This document shows, piece after piece, positions 36,806-47,665 of a stretch of 64,000 bases of DNA; within the stretch, counting starts at the first letter, position 1; the number at the start of each line of letters is the position of its first letter. The DNA is from Epiperipatus broadwayi (taxonomy: Eukaryota > Onychophora > Udeonychophora > Euonychophora > Peripatidae), in contig JAQFVV010006221.1 of the NCBI GenBank assembly GCA_028023455.1, forward strand, positions 8,041,011 to 8,105,010, in the 5' to 3' direction. The position numbers and the translations under genes were made by a program. The notes below the pieces were generated by a model. It was not told the DNA's origin and ran no database searches. It saw only the letters and a program-made list of their open reading frames with translations.

Positions 36806-36980
36806 ATATAAAAACAAGAAAGACCTACCATATCAAACCAAAAATAAATCAAAACAAATAAATAAATGAAATCAAGTAAAGAAAAATGTAAGCAAGTATA
36901 GTGAATAAAGAAATTAAGAAATTAAATAAAATAAGAAGTCAAAGAAAATAAGAAATAAATACAACTAAAGTTTTAAAGAA

Positions 36981-38790
36981 TCAACCAAATATCCATAAAA
37001 AAAAAAAACCAATGGAAGCACTGCGAGGCCATAAATTGGAAGAGATTAAATCATTATGTTTATAAGCAGGAGCAGATATATAAAAGCAAGAAGATTTTGA
37101 ATTATACATATTAATTTCATAACACACGATGCTAGATCTTAAACGTTTTTCAAGAAATAACTTAATATCATATGAATTCACTGGCATATTAGAAACAAAA
37201 TATCTATTACATTTTATATTAATATTTTTATTAATATTGTTATGAATTTTAGAAATACCAAACCCCCTTTCCACAGGAAAATAAGGTAGTCTATCTTTTT
37301 TACCAGAAGTTGAAAAAGAGCATTCCAAACCATTTTCCACATTAACCCCATTATCAATATAATTGTTATATTTAGAGAAATGCAAATAATTTGCTCTATG
37401 AGCAATAAAACCCCTATCAGCATTTTCTAGACAATTTTTTCTTCTGAAATTTGATCTAGAAAAAATCACTAGAAAAATTACTACTATAGTTTTTTGGAAT
37501 ATAACGTGAATATCCATCCTTCAATATATATTTTTTATCAGGAAAATTATCATAATACCCTAATGATGAATTATTTACAGAAAAGTCAGAAAACTTGTTA
37601 AATTTTTATCATGATTAAGTCTAGAAAATTATTTTTGATATTTTCTAGACTGCCTTTAAATTTTAGTTTTATAAACTTTTCCTTTATTGTATCTTGTACT
37701 ATTATCAATTCCACATCCAATATATTCATTACAAGAATAAAAATTCTAATCCAATATCTTATTATCACCTTTATAATCACCATTATAAATGCTATTATTT
37801 TTATCTTTTTTTTCCAAAACTATTTTTACCTTTATCTCCATAAAGGAAGATTTGGGTAACTTTCCTAAGATATTACCCCTAAAAGATGAATTAACATCAC
37901 CAGCAAAATCAACCTCAGCAATATCCCCAAAAACCTGCGTTTCCAATAAATCACATTGTATATCACTAATAACTCTAGATTCCTTCACACCAAATTTTGC
38001 CATAGTCATAATCATACTATATACTTCCTTAAGAGACATTGATCTTACTTTCATTATCTTGAAGCAAATTAACCATATCCACATTAGAATTTTTACTTTC
38101 AATATCTTGAAGCAAATTAACTATATCCACACTAGAACTAGAATTTAAACTCATATCAATACTTAAACTATTATCACTATTCTCTTTTACACTATCTCTA
38201 TTATAATTATCCAATTCAGAAATATTTTCAATATGTATATCAGATTCCACATCTATAAAATCATTATTATCTTTTGACCTAATATTCTCAATATTCATCA
38301 TTTTATCCACAGATAATTATTCTATACAACGAAAAAAACCCAAACCAACAGAATAAAAATTTTTAGCATCAGACCTGGACAAATTCAAACAAGATATATG
38401 AAAATATCCCTTGACAAAAACCAAAGTACTTAATTCCACTGTCCACATCTGCCAATTCTTCATTACAATAATTACATTTAACACCAACTACATTAAAACC
38501 GAACCATGTGTAGAAGAATCCATGGTTAAAATGTCAGGATCATTATCAATATTAATATCAGCAAATGGTGTAGTAAGATTATTCGAATTATCTATCTCAT
38601 ACTCACTATTATAATAATGATTACAAAATTCACATATGGAATCCGGATCATTATCATTAAAGATTTTAAATTCACTTACTTTATAACAATCAAAATATTT
38701 TAGTCCACAAAATCCAGCACACTTTAAATATTTTTGTCTAACATAAATATTACATAAGCACATAGGACATTTAACAGCATATAGAACCAT
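36981..38790 (-). pseudogene. LINE ORF1 with Cys-rich (PHD-like) finger
   Basis: The first frame, 38790-38488, has CPMC, then KCAGFC, then DC, and finally CEFC (Cys 8, 11, 24, 28, 35 and a last pair near 53/56). The spacing is like the PHD fingers of CR1-type ORF1 proteins, though I do not see the usual His. Acidic, Ser/Asn-rich frames follow at 38310-38029 and 38102-37746, and a more basic frame at 37517-36981 ends the protein. Frames differ between pieces. Nucleic-acid binding is the family role; here it is inferred only from order and the Cys pattern. Confidence 0.65.
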
Positions 38791-38830
38791 TAATTATAAT
38801 ACCAAAAATTAAAAATTATAACTATAAAAT

Positions 38831-39500
38831 ATACAAATCTTCCACTCATATATACACAAAACTTTAAAGAAAAAAATTCACATACAACATATATATAAAA
38901 ATCTGTAATATCCTTAAGAGAGTAACTTCTTCTTTTCCTTCCTTACTATTCTCAGATTGTACTATATATATATAAAATTAAAAAAACAATGTCCAAAATA
39001 AAATTATTAAATATATCAAAGTCACTATGTACTTAATTATTTATAAAATGAAGTTTTATATCTATTGAAACTTAATCGGACACTCTTTCTTCAAAACAAT
39101 ATAATAAATCAAAATTGTTATTTATATTTAACAAAGAGAAATTAGTTTCCGTTACTTAAAAATATTTAAAATAGTTGACATTAGAAATTCCATCGATTGT
39201 TTTAAACAAAAGCATCAAATTCCTTATAAATGTTTAAAATAGTTAAATATAAGAAATGCTTTAAAACGATTTTTAAAAATAAAACAAAACCAAAGTTTAT
39301 TCTATCTATAAAATAAAGTATTTCTTTCAACATTAAAGTGGAGCAATTACTGAAAATCCCGCCACACTTTAAATAAAATATTGATACTTGTAATAATATT
39401 TAAAATAGTCAAATTCCTTATAAATGTTTAAAGCGGTTAAATGCTTTAAATATATAATAATAAATAATCCGAAAATATGATTTCTGAAGAAAACTTGCCA
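38831..39500. repeat. Putative LINE 5' region with internal repeats
   Basis: AT-rich sequence with recurring blocks. TTCCTTATAAATGTTTAAA occurs at about 39219 and 39416. The stretch ATATAAGAAATGCTTTAAAA (39246), followed by a run of about 90 bases to TTTCAACAT, is repeated at 40063-40150. These may be the tandem promoter-like 5' units of the minus-strand LINE (inference), or a separate AT-rich satellite. Confidence 0.4.
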
Positions 39501-39529
39501 ACAATAATACTGGTTCCTCAGATATAAAA

Positions 39530-39905
39530 GATCTATCACCAAAGTCCAATCAATTTGCCACAGCTGTGGCAGGGATGACGAAACATTTGACCACATAATT
39601 AAAACATGCATGGGTCTAGGTAATATTAAAACAATAATATTTAACAATTCAAAGATAGACTACTACAAAATACTTAATATAAAAGAATGCATTCGTGGAA
39701 GAGATATTCCTACAATCAGGCTGTCAATTTTCATCACCTATGCCATTTTGATTGTAAGGTGCAAGGCACAATACCAACATCCCAAGCCAGATGAAAACTC
39801 ATTATTTATTCAAAGCATAGAGAAAATTAAACAAAGAGACAAAACTCTTGCCACAACATTCATTTTTCAAGAGACATGGAAGCTATATCAGACTCTCTAA
39901 TAAAG
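39530..39905 (+). mobile_element. LINE 3' coding fragment (zinc knuckle to C-terminus)
   Basis: Open frame from about 39537 to 39900 on the + strand: SICHSCGRDDETFDHIIKTC (C-x2-C-x8-H-x4-C knuckle at about 39548), followed by GRDIPTIRLSIFITYAILIV and ending ETWKLYQTL. The C-terminal part is similar in pattern to 33330-33701 (IPNIRVATFIRILVYKVHFI), so it is from the same LINE clade. It lies between the two repeated AT-rich blocks at about 39245 and 40063. Confidence 0.7.
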
Positions 39906-40940
39906 TTAACAAAGAACTTAACCACTAAATACCTAACCCTGTTTAACTCAATAATGTTAGTTCCATAACTCATCTCCATATTTGTAATATATCATCCATA
40001 TTAATTAGTTTAATAAATGTTTTGAGAAACAATAATACTGTCTACTAATTGCGTTGTAAATTAGTTTAATATAAGAAATACTTTTTAAAATGATTTTTAA
40101 AAGTAAAACAAAACAAAGTTCATTCTATCCATAAAATAAAGTCCTTCAACATAAAATAAAATATTGAAATAATTTTTAAATTTATAATAGTAAATACTCC
40201 GAACTTGTCCGAGTAAAACTAATTTCTACCATAAAGAGCCATTAAAACGTGAGAAAAATGTCAGTACTTGGTAATAATATCAAAACTTGGTAAATATACA
40301 TTCAGGCCTATGACACAGAACCAATTTAAATAATAACAATTAATAATCCTTAAATAGTTAATCCTTGAAAAATAATAATAACAAGAAGCTATAGAAAAAT
40401 AATAATGAGAAACTAGAGAAAAACAAAACATGTCCTTCTCCTTCAAGCACCGGAAGTATAATAATATTTTTTTAAAAAATATTATTTATTATAATAGCAA
40501 ATTTATGTTAAATTGGAACAATAGGTTTATATAGTTTTAATTTTGTGATGAATATTTTTTAAAGTATTTTAATTTGTTAAAATTTGCGTAATCTTATTGC
40601 AATACTAAGGATATATGCTATTATTAAATTTTGCACAAAGCTTCTTTTTAATTAATCTCTTTGTTCTTATTTTATTTTTTTGATCAAATTATGAAAAACT
40701 ATGAAATAGTAAATGAAAGCTATTACTGACTGAGAAATATAAAATCTTTTGGGTAGTGTTATATTTGTATAATGTTTTCAGCTTAATGTTTTGTTTTGTT
40801 TACTAGTTAGAAATGATTGTTCTGTAACAATTAATCTAATTTAATATTTAAAATATACTTGATTTTAAATTGTTATTATTTTTTAATGCTAACTTTTAGA
40901 ATTGAAAAGCACTCTTTTATATGTACTTGTAATATTGTTA
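39906..40940. other. AT-rich intron sequence
   Basis: Contains the second copy of the 39246-39335 block (40063-40150), and a short inverted repeat of AATAATATTTTTTTAAAAAA at about 40455-40500. The last part leads to the acceptor of the next exon. Confidence 0.4.
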
Positions 40941-40952
40941 TTTTTTTTAAAG

Positions 40953-41755
40953 GATATTATGCTTGAAGATGCTGTGGGAGAATTACAAGATATTTTAGAA
41001 TGTTGCATTGCACACATTTATTCCGAATGTTTGGATATTCATGACATTATTAAAATATGCCAAATCAATTCAAACAAAAATTGTAATGTAAAAGTGCCAG
41101 ATATCAATGAGAAACCTACTATAGAGTGTCCAGTTTTTCCAGTTCAAGATGCTACTTGTAATCCTAATAGTAATGATGATAATAATATATCATGGTTTTT
41201 TAATGATGATTTTAATAATGAAGATGATATTACATCAGACATTGTGGTTTCTGATGGTCTTCCAGATATCGGTGCTCTGTCTTTTTCAGAGAGGAAGGAT
41301 AAAATGGAACTAGAAGAAATATTGTCTAAAATTGTCAAATGTGAGGACACTCAGGAAGAGGGAGATGATTTTGATTCTTGTTTTGAAACATTTTGCAAAT
41401 CAGATGGCAGTTCTCAGGATATGTCACCAAAATCCTTTGATTCAAATAAAAAACCTTTACTGTTTGAAAGTTTATCAAAAGAATATCTTGTTAAAACACA
41501 ATCGTCTGTAGATTCTTTTCTAAAGAAAAAAATGAGTGAAACTATTAAAGTTAATACTTCAGTCATTAAACAGTCTAGTCGCAATTTGAGAGATGACAGG
41601 AATAATTTTGAAGAATTTCCTGACTCAATTTTGGACTATTCCTACATAATAGAGCAGTTGTGTCAAAGTTTTTGTCCCAACCATCAAGAAATAACCAGGA
41701 TCGTTTTAGGAGCCTGGCAGCAGCAGATGGAATACAACCAGGATTTAACTTTAAG
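40953..41755 (+). CDS. BBS12: BBS12-like chaperonin protein, large internal exon
   Basis: An 803-base exon from acceptor TTTTTTTTAAAG| to donor TTAAG|GTTTGT, phase 0 in and phase 2 out. It encodes 267 residues. First comes a helical segment, DIMLEDAVGELQDILECCIA, as expected after the ATP-site helix of a chaperonin. A long acidic, Ser/Asp/Asn-rich insertion follows (for example NDDFNNEDDITSD), with no chaperonin likeness. The last part is a helix ending IIEQLCQSFCPNHQEITRIV and AWQQQMEYNQDLTLR. That order fits BBS12, which has a long insertion before the apical domain. The open frame runs upstream of the splice site and past the donor; those codons are intronic. Confidence 0.78.
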
Positions 41756-42540
41756 GTTTGTTACTTTTTTAAAATTTTTTAATTATTTAATAAAAACATA
41801 TATTACTTTTTAATTCTTTTGAATTTATAATTTTTACTTCCAAGAATTGATGTCTTTCATTTAATTCAAGAATGGCAATGTACCTTTCAAGGGGGAAGAA
41901 CATATACTTTTCGTAAATGAATAACTGCTGATTGCCTTTCAAATTTATAATAAAATATTATTTTAGCAACTTATTTGTAATTTATATTAATTCAAGGTTC
42001 ATTTTTATTCTCCTTATTCAAACAGGTTTTTATAATTGATTAAAATTTAAAAAGATAAAATAATTAAAAATTTAAAAATATTGAACATTTTCTTTTATAA
42101 ATGTTGAAACAGCAAAAATTTGGAAATTATTTCAGAAAAATTTGACAAAAAATAAAAAATGTAGAGGAATTATAAATGATTTTTTTTTAGAAAAAGAAAA
42201 TTGGTAAGAAATCGAGGGGAATGTGAAGGATTTTTTTAAAAACAAAATTGGAATAACCATGGAGCAGCAAAATATTTTTGGATTGGGAGATATTTTCAGA
42301 TTTTTATGAGTTAACCAAATAAATAATTTCATTATTTTCTACTGAAATATAATCTGTGTATAGAAATTGCAATATCTGCAAATAATTCAATCAATTCTCT
42401 CATTACTCAATTATTAAGTTGTTGGCTGTTTTTATATGTAATAATCATGATTACAAAAAGATAAATACATAACAAATGTATACTAAGAAAAGCTTGTTTA
42501 ATATGTTAACAACATAATATGCTTAGACCACTAAACATCA

Positions 42541-42725
42541 CATGATCACTATCTCATAGATCCAAGGCTCCTCACTGATGAAGGCCACAAGCCAGAAACT
42601 AGTCTGGGGATATTGGATGAGTAGGCACTAGATAGGGATTTTATGCACAAGCCTTCTGGCATCCATTGATTGCTCTTGTTAGCACAAGATGGCACTACTA
42701 TATGGAGAGTTTTGCTTTGTTTTGG
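42541..42725 (+). repeat. Dispersed repeat, family B, copy with hammerhead-like core
   Basis: Best-preserved single copy of the repeat also found at 22443 and 26230. It runs from about CAAGGCTCCTCACTGATGAA to GGCACTACTATATGGAGAGT. The 5' portion, absent or diverged elsewhere, carries the motif at 42562-42616. Confidence 0.88.
42562..42616 (+). ncRNA. Hammerhead ribozyme-like motif (family B)
   Basis: Outer stem I CCAA (42562-42565) with TTGG (42613-42616), then an internal loop. Inner stem I is TCCTCA (42569-42574) with TGGGGA (42605-42610), six pairs with one G-U. The core is CTGATGA (42575-42581). Stem II is GGC/GCC (42583-42585, 42591-42593) around CACAA. GAAA is at 42595-42598. A two-pair stem III (A-U, C-G, loop TA) leads to a GTC cleavage triplet at 42602-42604. 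Weaknesses are an A/A opposition where a G-C pair normally closes stem II, and the very short stem III. The left arm of the 11.8-kb element keeps CTGATGA, GAAA and a different stem I that still pairs. Confidence 0.5.
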
Positions 42726-43439
42726 ATAATATGCTTAGCCAGCTTTCAACTAAGTTGTAGCTATATTGTATTTAGAAAAAGTGTTATGATAGAACTGTTA
42801 GTTCATTTGCATGTCCTGTTCATAACCTGATTCAAATCTGGTTAAGTTAAACTTGATTTTTTTTTTTTGAAATTTTAAGCAAATGGAAATTTTATTTTTC
42901 ATAGGTGCTTCAGAAATATATAAGCTCATTATGCAATTATTGATCAGTAATTGGATGCTAAGCTATTCTTAATTGCACAACAGAAAAAGACAAGAAAATC
43001 CATAAACTCTTACCTCTGAAATTTGGCCATGCTAATGAGTATTGTCTTCTCCACTGATTTTTTGAATTACATTTTTCCGAGAAAAGTTTAAAAATATTGG
43101 AATTATGTAATAATCATGAATAACATTGTTTATTCTATGAAGTTGATTGTTTGGAATGTTTAATAATTTTCATTAGTATATTATTAAATGTTTTAATTTA
43201 ATACTTTTTAAAAAATGTTAATCATTGCAAATTTAAAACATGATTTTGAAAGTCACTATTAATCTTGATGAATATTGTTCATATTAGCACTTTTTTTTAA
43301 TTTCAATTTTACATTTAAAGGGGAGGGGGACTTAATTATTCGTTTATATAATTTAGACATTGTTAAGATTTTTCAAAATATTAGATGGCAAAAGTAATTC
43401 ATCACTATGTATAACATAGATGTGCTAAGAATCCCCTGG

Positions 43440-46305
43440 TTGCAGACCCAGGCTGCCATTTGATGACGACTTTTTATTTAGGTACTTACAACTGCAGATC
43501 ACTTTCAAGTGAAGGAAGATTGCAAGAATTAGAAGAAGAACTCTCTTATATTAAATGGGACATTATTGGACTTTGTGAAGTTAGAAGAAAAGGAGAAGAG
43601 ACAATTGATTTAAAAAGTGGACATATACTCTATTATAAAGGCACAAATATTGGAAATACAAGTGGAGTAGGATTCATTATAAATAAAAAGTGGAAGAACA
43701 ATATTGTGGAGATTGATGGTGTATCTGACAGAGTGGCAAGATTAGTTATACAACTTAATAGCAGATACCAAATGCAGATAATTCAGGTTTATGCCCCAAC
43801 AAGTTCTCATAGTGATGAAGTAGTAGAAGATTTTTATATGGATGTACAAAAGGCTTTTGATCAGAGTAAACACCATTTTAAAATTGTTATGGGAGACTTT
43901 AATGCTAGAATTGGTAAAAAAATGAAAGATGAAAGTGCTGTGGGTAATTTTGGTTATGGTAATAGAAATGAGAGAGGACATAGACTTGTGGAGTTTGCAG
44001 AAAAAGAAAAACTTTATATTATGAATTCTTTTTTTGAGAAAAATGTTAAAAGGAAATGGACATGGAAGCATCCAAATGAAGGTACAGCAGAATTGGATTA
44101 TATTTTGACTAACAGGAAATACATATTTCAAGATTGTAATGTTCTTAATAAATTTAACACAGGAAGTGATCATCGATTAGTAAGGTGTAAGATACGTGTT
44201 AATGTAAAACTAGAGAGACAAAAATTATTAAGAAAAACAATATTTACAGTTGATATTCCTAATCTTCAGAAACATTCTAATGAATTTAAATTAGAACTTA
44301 CAAATCGGTTTCAAGTATTAGTAGATTTTGAACATGATTCAGATTTGAATGAAATTAATATGAAAATAACTGATACACTTTTGAAAACTGCAACAAAGAT
44401 AGCTGGTAGAAAGAAACAGCAATTGACCAATAAAATTTCTACTGAGACTAGAGAATTTATGAAGAAAAGAAGGAATATGAAGATATACAAAAATGATGCA
44501 TTAAAAAGAATTGAATATCTCGAATTTTGTAAAATGATGCGGAAAAGAGTTGAAAATGATATAAGAAAGTATAACTGTGAACTAGCAAGGAAAGCTGTAG
44601 AAGAAAATAAAAGTCTTAAGAATGTAAAACAACATTTTGGTATTGGTAGGAAATTTATATCTGCAATAAGAAAAAAAGATGGAATTATTACTAAAAGGAG
44701 AGATGACATCATGAAATTGGTAGAAGATTTTTATCAAGAATTATATAGTAATAAAGAACAAGTACCTCCTATATCTATTACATCTTCCAAATTGCCCAGA
44801 ATTTTAAATGAAGAAGTGAGACATGCAATTAAATGTATGAAGAAAGGAAAGGCTCCAGGTAATGATGGAATTATAATTGATATATTAAAAGAAGCAGGTG
44901 AAGAAATAGAAAATTTTTTAGCAAAGTTATATACCAAATGTCTAAATGATAAAGATGTACCGGATGATTGGAAGAATGCAGTAATAATATTAATATTTAA
45001 AAAAGGTGATAAAGAAGATATTAGAAATTACAGACCTATCAGCCTTTTATCAGTTTTATATAAAATTTTTACCAAGATAATTACTACTTGTCTACAGAGA
45101 ACATTGGATTTCCACCAACCAAGAGAACAAGCCGGATTTAAAAGTGGTTTTAGTACAGTAGATCATATCCAGGTATTGAGAGAAGTTATAGAAAGGACAA
45201 ATGAATATGAGTTGCCATTATGCTTAGGATTTGTAGATTATGAAAAGGCATTTGATTCTATAAACATTTCTTCAGTGATTAAAGCATTAGATCATCAAGG
45301 TATAGATCCAGGATATTGTCATATTTTAAAGAATATTTATAAAAATGCAACAGCAACAATTAGATTACATAATGACACTGGGAAAGTCAACATTGAGAAA
45401 GGTGTAAGACAAGGTGACTCCATATCTCCAAAACTTTTTACAGCAGTGCTGCATGAAATATTTTGTGGATTAAAATGGGAAACTAAAGGAGTGAAAGTAA
45501 ATGGTGATTATTTAAGTCATTTAGATTTCACAGATGATGTAGTTGTTTTTGCAAATAATGCTTCAGATCTGCAGGAAATGTTGTAGGAATTATCAGATGA
45601 AAGTAGGAAAGTAGGACTAAAGATAAATGTTAAAAAGACTAAAGTAATGTTTAATCGATTTGCTCAAAATATGAAAATAAAGGTTGATTAAGATGAATTA
45701 GAAGAAGTTAACAGTTACAAATACCTTGGTCAGATTATTAATACAGATGGAAACATAATGGAGGAAATTAATCATAGAATTAAACTTGGTTGGAGTGCTT
45801 TTGGTAGAAATAACTTGATACTAAAAGGAAATATGCCTATGTGTTTGAAAAGGAAGGTTTTTAATGTGTTTTACCAGTTCTTACTTATGGATCTGAGACT
45901 TGGACACTTAATAGAAGAGCAATTCAGAGACTTCAGACCACTCAAAGAAGTATGGTGAGATGTATGTTGGGAGTAACAAGAAGAGATCGTAAATGCAATG
46001 TATGGGTAAAAGAACAAACAGGTGTTACTGACCTCATTGAAAAAATTAAAAGATTGAAGTGGAGTTGGGCTGGACATATTGTTAGAAGAGATGATAATAG
46101 ATGGACAATTGAAATTTTAAACTGGATTCCAAGAGATTGTAAAAGACCCAGAAAGAGACCACATGTGAGATGGATGGATGAAATAAGAAAGTGTGCAGGG
46201 GTGATGTGGAGAAGAGAAGCTAAAGATCGGAGAAAATGGATTAAACTTGGAGAGACCTTCATCCTGCAGTGGATTGATAATGGTTGATAATGATGATGAT
46301 TTTAC
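43440..46305 (+). mobile_element. RTE-type LINE, nearly full length
   Basis: Complete coding region plus 3' tail. It encodes APE endonuclease and RT in one ORF (see the gene entry) and ends GGTTGATAATGATGATGATT, the short-repeat tail typical of RTE elements. The same tail, as ATCATCATCATC, ends the three minus-strand fragments at 10372, 24654 and 29515. The 5' end is not exact; flanking duplications were not recognised. It lies in the 22-kb intron of the BBS12-like gene, in the same orientation. Confidence 0.92.
43463..46287 (+). pseudogene. RTE endonuclease-reverse transcriptase, three lesions
   Basis: Starts at ATG 43463. The APE endonuclease shows LGTYNCRSL, GLCEVRRKGEE, VYAPTSS, VMGDFNARIG and GSDHRLVRC in order. 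The RT shows IFKKGDKEDIRNYRPISLLS (about 44992), GFVDYEKAFDSI (about 45230), GVRQGDSISPKLF and HLDFTDDVVVFA (about 45520). Motif C is FTDD rather than F/YADD, with both Asp kept. The frame is open for about 707 codons to TAG 45584-45586. A second stop, TAA, is at 45689-45691. Comparison with the 24.7-kb copy shows a 4-base deletion near 45863. The last part, 45952-46287, is open and ends RPRKRPHVRWMDEIRKCAG and on to WIDNG. Both stops are explicable by C-to-T changes at Gln codons. Confidence 0.92.
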
Positions 46306-47530
46306 AACTTAAAAAATTTGACACTAATAGTATATGATAATTATAGTATTATAAAATCATTCTAGGCTTTGATTTATTATACGAAAAAAATTTTTTTTGA
46401 TTATTATTTTCTGGATTTTGTCTTAACAAGAAAAATTATTTTATTACAGCTTTTAAAATTTAGAAATGAAGATTTAAAAGTTTTGAACAAACTGTCAAAT
46501 ACATACATGATAAGCAGTCATTTTTATTTTTTCTTCTATTCGATGAAATAAATCTATTGTTTTACTTTTTGCATTTGTTATTGACTGATATATTGGCCTT
46601 TATATATTTTTTTCTAGAGGATTTTAAATATATTTAAATTTATTTTCTTGATAAAAATTGTAAATTATGTTGTAACTGATTAATCTCAAAAATAATGCAT
46701 TCAATCTAAGTGATAACTAAATATTTTTCATTTTCATTCTTATTTTTATTTTAATTTGATTTCAGTTGTGAAAAATAGAAGTTTTAAAGACAGGATTATT
46801 CATTGTCTTTTTATTTGTTGCATTTTTCAGGGCTCTATAATCAATCAGATTATTGTGATTCCATAAACTTAAAAGACATTTATTTTAGTGGTAAATGATT
46901 TTAGGATATATGCTGTATAAAATTAAAATATGGAAATAATTTAAACTATAAAAAGGCTTGGCAAAGACATTAGAAATCATAATACTGCAAATCTGCACAG
47001 AACTTGGAACAGAATTTGCAATTAATTGGAAAGCTGCACGATTAAATTGCCAGACATTGCATCTGATTGGGAAATGATTTTAAGAAACTTTTTTTTAATT
47101 TAACATTTATACAATGCAAACCGGTTAAATCACGTAGAAGGAAATTAACCATCATATTTTCTATGTGATTACATTTATATGCTGCGCTAAATTATTGATT
47201 TATATAAACTGGTATAAAATAAATTGTAAGTAACTAAAAATAAGCTTTTGTGCAGTAATTGTTGTAATTGAATAAATTGCTAAATCTTGTTTTTTTTTTT
47301 AATGAAAACAGCTATCAATGGTGTTTGTCTGAAAGTTTGGGAAGAGAATATTTTAATTATAGTTTCATGTTATAAAAATTTCCATCGTCTGATATTGATT
47401 GTTAAATGTCTATAACAATCTATAAATTCAATATTAACTAATTTAAAGATCTCTGATTTGATTCTTATGCAAATACTGTGACTGATTAGGCTGGCAACAC
47501 CTCAAAAAAAGAGCAGAATAAAACCACTTG
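46306..47530. other. AT-rich intron sequence
   Basis: No coding segment or repeat supported; short frames only. Confidence 0.45.
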
Positions 47531-47534
47531 AAAC

Positions 47535-47665
47535 ATTTAATAATAGATGATGAAAATATTCATTCGCAAAGACTTTATCTTGTGTTGGAGATGAAAGTAT
47601 TCATTTATTATTATTAACATTCGTAAAAAGTGCATGTTCGTTAGTTTGAAAGGCTATTCTTTAGT
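47535..47665 (+). repeat. Foldback repeat, family C, single arm
   Basis: TCTTGTGTTGGAGATGAAAG, then TATTCATTTATTATTATTAA, then a GTGCATGTTCGTTAGTTTGAAAG-type end. It matches the right outer arm of the 53.4-kb palindrome (53890-53972) and the 30.0-kb palindrome. The opposite arm is missing. Confidence 0.75.

Larger units (their letters stand above)
34012..38830 (-). mobile_element. CR1/Jockey-like LINE, nearly full length, decayed
   Basis: The minus strand carries a two-ORF non-LTR element. ORF1 region 38790-36981 begins with a Cys-rich PHD-like finger. ORF2 region about 36805-34151 has an APE endonuclease followed by a reverse transcriptase. The 3' end (complement of about 34010-34140) has AAATAAATGAATTGAAT and then (TAG)6, the style of tail seen in CR1-type elements. 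Frameshifts and stops break both ORFs. It lies tail to tail with the plus-strand LINE ending at 33960. Confidence 0.88.

Noticed and set aside
40902-40952. Start of the BBS12-like exon at 40902 as an N-terminus
   Set aside because: The frame opens upstream of a polypyrimidine tract and AAAG acceptor at 40952; codons before it are intronic, and the previous exon joins in phase 0.
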